NCBI RefSeq assembly: GCF_020740795.1
Contig: NC_067285.1
Span: 40,894,511 to 40,958,510, forward strand
Reading direction: 5' to 3'
DNA: 64,000 bases
Source: Apus apus
Taxonomy: Eukaryota; Chordata; Aves; Apodiformes; Apodidae
Below the pieces are notes generated by a model. The model was not told the origin of the DNA, searched no databases, and was given only the letters and a program-made list of their open reading frames with translations. A program made the translations under genes and the position numbers. Below are positions 61,145 through 64,000 of this stretch, in pieces; the stretch's first letter is position 1, and every line of letters starts with the position of its first letter.

Positions 61145-61533
61145 TGAGGTTTCTATGCAGAATGTTAAACTGACAGTACAGTAAATAAAAGAAACAAGTG
61201 CTATTTCAAGTTAATTTTCTTCACTGTATGATAAAATCCACATCCTATAATTCTATTGAAGAGCTTTGTAAATAGCTCAGTCATCAGGTTAGTACTTCAG
61301 AGAGATCAGAGATAAATGCAGGGTAAAACACTAACTATGGACCATTTGGAGTAGTTAAATTTTTCTGCTGTTAATGAATGTAGAACTCTTGTGTACATGT
61401 TATTTGATAAGACTGCAGTGAACCTTATACCACTTTCTTTCTTGAAAACTGTGAAGCTGTTAGTTACAGAAGTGATCAGGATTCACATATTTCACCAGTT
61501 CTAGTGCTGCACTCTGGTTCTGTCCAGCCAAGC

Positions 61534-62748
61534 TCAGAACAGGAGACTTTCACTTACGTCTTCTGCAACAAAGAAGAAGAAAATATAAACATTTAATGCC
61601 AAAGAGACATTTTTAAGATCAATGAAGTTTCAGAAGGCTCACGTAGGGGAACACTATCCCTAAAAAACCATGTATGGTTGTTGCTATCATGTTCAGGAGC
61701 CCTTAATTGAGACTTTTCTTGATAAGTGCTTTCTTGTTTCTGTTGTTCTATTTCTCCCTGATCTGTTTGTGAGCTGAGAATCCTTTCCACTCCCACAAAT
61801 GACTGACCCTAAACCCCTCTTTGGCTGGACAATCCCTGGCAGCAGTACATGTATATTATGGTGACTCCTCACATCTTAATTCCACATGTGGTTTGTGACT
61901 GGCCAGTTCTCATCAGAAGAGCTGGACAAATCCTGGGCAGAGTGATGGCTCTGCTTGCCTGACCTCTGACTAGAACTGGCCTCCACTTGAAATGATGGAG
62001 TTGATGGTAGGATATTGGGCATGTTTCTTGAGTCCACATCTTGAGCCAAACACCTTCTGTCCCAACTCTTCTAGGATGAACCTGTGCTCGTGCTACCCTT
62101 GCTTAAGGGCAGGGTTGTTCAGCTGTCACTGGGGGCTAGGTCAGAGGAAGGTAGGTTGTGAAAGGATGCCTTGGGCTGAGCAAAGTAATCTCAAATTGCT
62201 ATGGTGACAACTTTCCTTCAGCTGCTGCCTAGTTCCAGAGCCACCAGCTGTGCAGTAATACCCAGCTTTTCACTTCCCTAGAGAATTCTCCATGTGGACT
62301 GAGCTGAACCAAATGTCTGCCTACGTGGAGGTTCAGACACTACGTGGGAATGATTTGATGTTTAGTACAAGCTCCCTCCTAAATTTATCTTCATAGGAAA
62401 TACGATTTTTTTATCTCAAGAAAACATTTCAGGTCCTTGCACCTTTTGCCAGCTTGTCATTACTGTTCCATTTGCCTCCATGCACAGGAGCCATGAGCTT
62501 CTGGCTATGGTTTCTTTCCCAGATGTTGTGGTCTGGGAATGTGCCTGGTGTCAATAGAAACGTTTTGTCCTGTAGCTCTGCCTGTTCTTTTAGGTTTACC
62601 TTCCTTGATCCCAAAGCAGTGGCACCATTCCTTCAGAGCAATGAGTTTGTCTTGGTCCCCATCACACTCCTGGAAGAAGCGGGTTATGCAGTGTTCCATG
62701 GGAACGAGGGAGGCTCTCAAAGGTGCCAGCTCTGAGTGTGTTAGTAAT
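61534..62748 (-). CDS. SPARCL1: SPARCL1 (hevin), last two coding exons
   Basis: The penultimate exon 62748-62600 (149 bp, acceptor CTTTCTTTCAG, donor GTAAAC) reads [33 protein letters not shown] and FGIKE. The last coding exon 61562-61534 (acceptor TTTGTTGCAG) reads EDVSESLLF then TGA. The exon joint completes [13 protein letters not shown], matching the end of SPARCL1 (LLF) rather than SPARC. Visible domain: the C-terminal extracellular calcium-binding domain, with a canonical EF-hand loop starting at the DGDQDK aspartates and ending at the glutamate of LKE. Role by family: a secreted matricellular, collagen-binding, synapse-promoting protein. One oddity is WCHCF, where I recall WGHCF, giving an extra cysteine. 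All earlier exons lie beyond 64,000. Confidence 0.94.
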
Positions 62749-62814
62749 CTGAAAGAAAGAGCAGGTACATGGAGCTGCATTTCATACAGTTCATATAGGG
62801 ACATAGAGTGTGTT

Positions 62815-63712
62815 ATCAGGCAGTTCACAGATGACAGCAAGCTAGGTGGGAGTGTTGATCTGTGTGAGGGTAGGGAGGCTCTACAGAGAGACTTGGATAG
62901 ATTGGATCCCTGGGCTAATGTCAGTGGTCTGGGCTTCAACAAGGCCAAGTGCCAGGTCCTGCACTTGGGCCACAACAACCCCAGGCAACGCTCCAGGCTT
63001 GGGGGAGTGTGGCTGGAAAGTGTCTGGCAGAAAAGGACCTGGGGGTTCTCATTGACAAGTGGCTGAATGTGAGCCAGCAGTGTGCCCAGGTGGCCAAGAA
63101 AGCCAGTGACATCCTGGCTTGTAATGAAATAGTGTGACCAGCAGAAGTAGAGAGGTCATTGTCCCCCTGTCCTCAGCACTGGTGAGGCCACGCCTGGAGT
63201 GTTGGGTTCAGTTTTGGGCACCTCAATTCAAGGAGATCTTGAGGTGCTGGAGCAAGGAAAGAGGAGGGCAACGAAGCTGGTGAAGGGCGTGGAGAATCAA
63301 TCTGATGCAGAGGGCTTGAAGGAGCTGGGAATGTGTAGTCTGAGGAGGCTAAGGGGAGACCTCATCAGTCTCTACAGCTGCCTGAAAGGTCATTGTAGAG
63401 AGGTTGGTGCTGGTCTCTTCTCACAGGTCCTTAGCCACAGAACAAGAGGGAATGGCTTCAAGCTGCAACAGGGCAGGTTTAGACTGGACAGCAGGAAAAA
63501 TGTTTCCACAGCAAGAGTGGTTAGACCCTGGAATAGGCTGCCCAGGGAGGTGGTGGAGTCACCATCCCTGGATGTGTTGAAGGGTGGTTTGGATGTGGTG
63601 TTGGTGGAGATGGTTTAGGGGAGAACTGGGTAGAGTAGGGATGGTGGTTGGACTCGGGGATCCCCAGGGGCTTTTCCGACCTGAGTAGTTCTGCGATGCT
63701 ATGATTTCATTA
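62815..63712 (+). mobile_element. CR1 LINE, 0.9 kb 3' part, in SPARCL1 intron
   Basis: A sense CR1 with the end of ORF2 (remnants [27 protein letters not shown]), the 3' UTR and a GCGATGCTATGATTTCAT end. It is 5'-truncated about 65 bp upstream of the SPARCL1 exon acceptor at 62,748 and antisense to that gene. Frames are broken. Same subfamily as 19,305-19,770. The remaining 63,713-64,000 is intron with nothing recognisable. Confidence 0.92.
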
Positions 63713-64000
63713 ATAAATTGTCAGGATCATCAAAGATTATCTAAGCTGCTAGAAGAAGACACTGATGACACTGACTTTGACAGGTGGAATCTGTTCTGGT
63801 AGTGAATCTGTCCCAGGTCATCCTGATGATGAAAGATACCTGATAAACTGATTCAACTGCTGTATTTTCACAAACATTTTTTTGCCAAAACAAGTATTAC
63901 TGAGATTGATTATGGAGTTCTGCTGTTGATCTTCAGGAGATCAAGCTTGCAAAGGTGCTTAGCTATGTTCTAAGACAGTAGGTGTGATTAGGATGAGGTG

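Noticed and set aside
62505-62978. A 157-codon minus-strand frame as one continuous protein
   Set aside because: Only 62,600-62,748 is a SPARCL1 exon. The upstream part is intron and antisense CR1, and the downstream part is intron read-through past the GTAAAC donor.
1-64000. CRISPR arrays, bacterial operons, phage or IS elements
   Set aside because: The window is plainly vertebrate nuclear DNA. No regularly spaced repeats or prokaryotic gene structure were seen. I also found no tRNA or rRNA gene by eye.

Overview
This is vertebrate, almost certainly avian, nuclear DNA. Genes are split by GT-AG introns, promoters sit in GC-rich CpG islands, and the dominant repeats are many 5'-truncated copies of the CR1 LINE, the typical bird retroelement. 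Gene order is KLHL8 (-), HSD17B11/13-type genes (-), NUDT9 (+), SPARCL1 (-). As I recall it, this matches the block on human 4q22, so the window is a conserved syntenic segment.

Layout. 1-19,030 (-): KLHL8, a BTB-BACK-Kelch CUL3 adaptor; seven coding exons lie in the window and the 3' end is cut off at the left edge. A non-coding first exon lies in a CpG island at about 18,590-19,270. 19,270-25,002: intergenic DNA with one CR1 fragment. 25,003-47,935: a tandem array of three 6.4-9 kb units, each with a complete seven-exon gene on the minus strand for a 299-residue lipid-droplet short-chain dehydrogenase (HSD17B11/HSD17B13 type). 48,593-57,714 (+): NUDT9, ADP-ribose pyrophosphatase, complete in eight exons (358 aa), sharing a CpG-island promoter head to head with the third HSD copy. 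58,108-61,138: intergenic DNA with an unusually open but twice-interrupted reading frame on the minus strand. 61,534-62,748 (-): the last two coding exons of SPARCL1, with its poly(A) signal; the rest lies beyond the right edge. A 0.9 kb CR1 lies in the SPARCL1 intron.

The most interesting part is the HSD array. Copies 2 and 3 encode identical proteins. Copy 1 is a mosaic: almost all of it matches the other two closely, but a patch of about 1.2 kb from within exon 7 to within exon 6 is clearly older and changes 13 residues near the C-terminus. This is the pattern expected from gene conversion. The duplications also carried the HSD half of the HSD/NUDT9 bidirectional promoter, leaving two orphan CCAAT-box CpG islands without NUDT9. 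Intron 1 of every copy holds a GGGGCC hexanucleotide tract on the transcribed-sense strand, with 5, 9 and 4 units. This is the same hexamer, in the same intron position, as the human C9orf72 repeat.

The coding exons were read by hand, checking splice sites and reading phase. No database search was possible.
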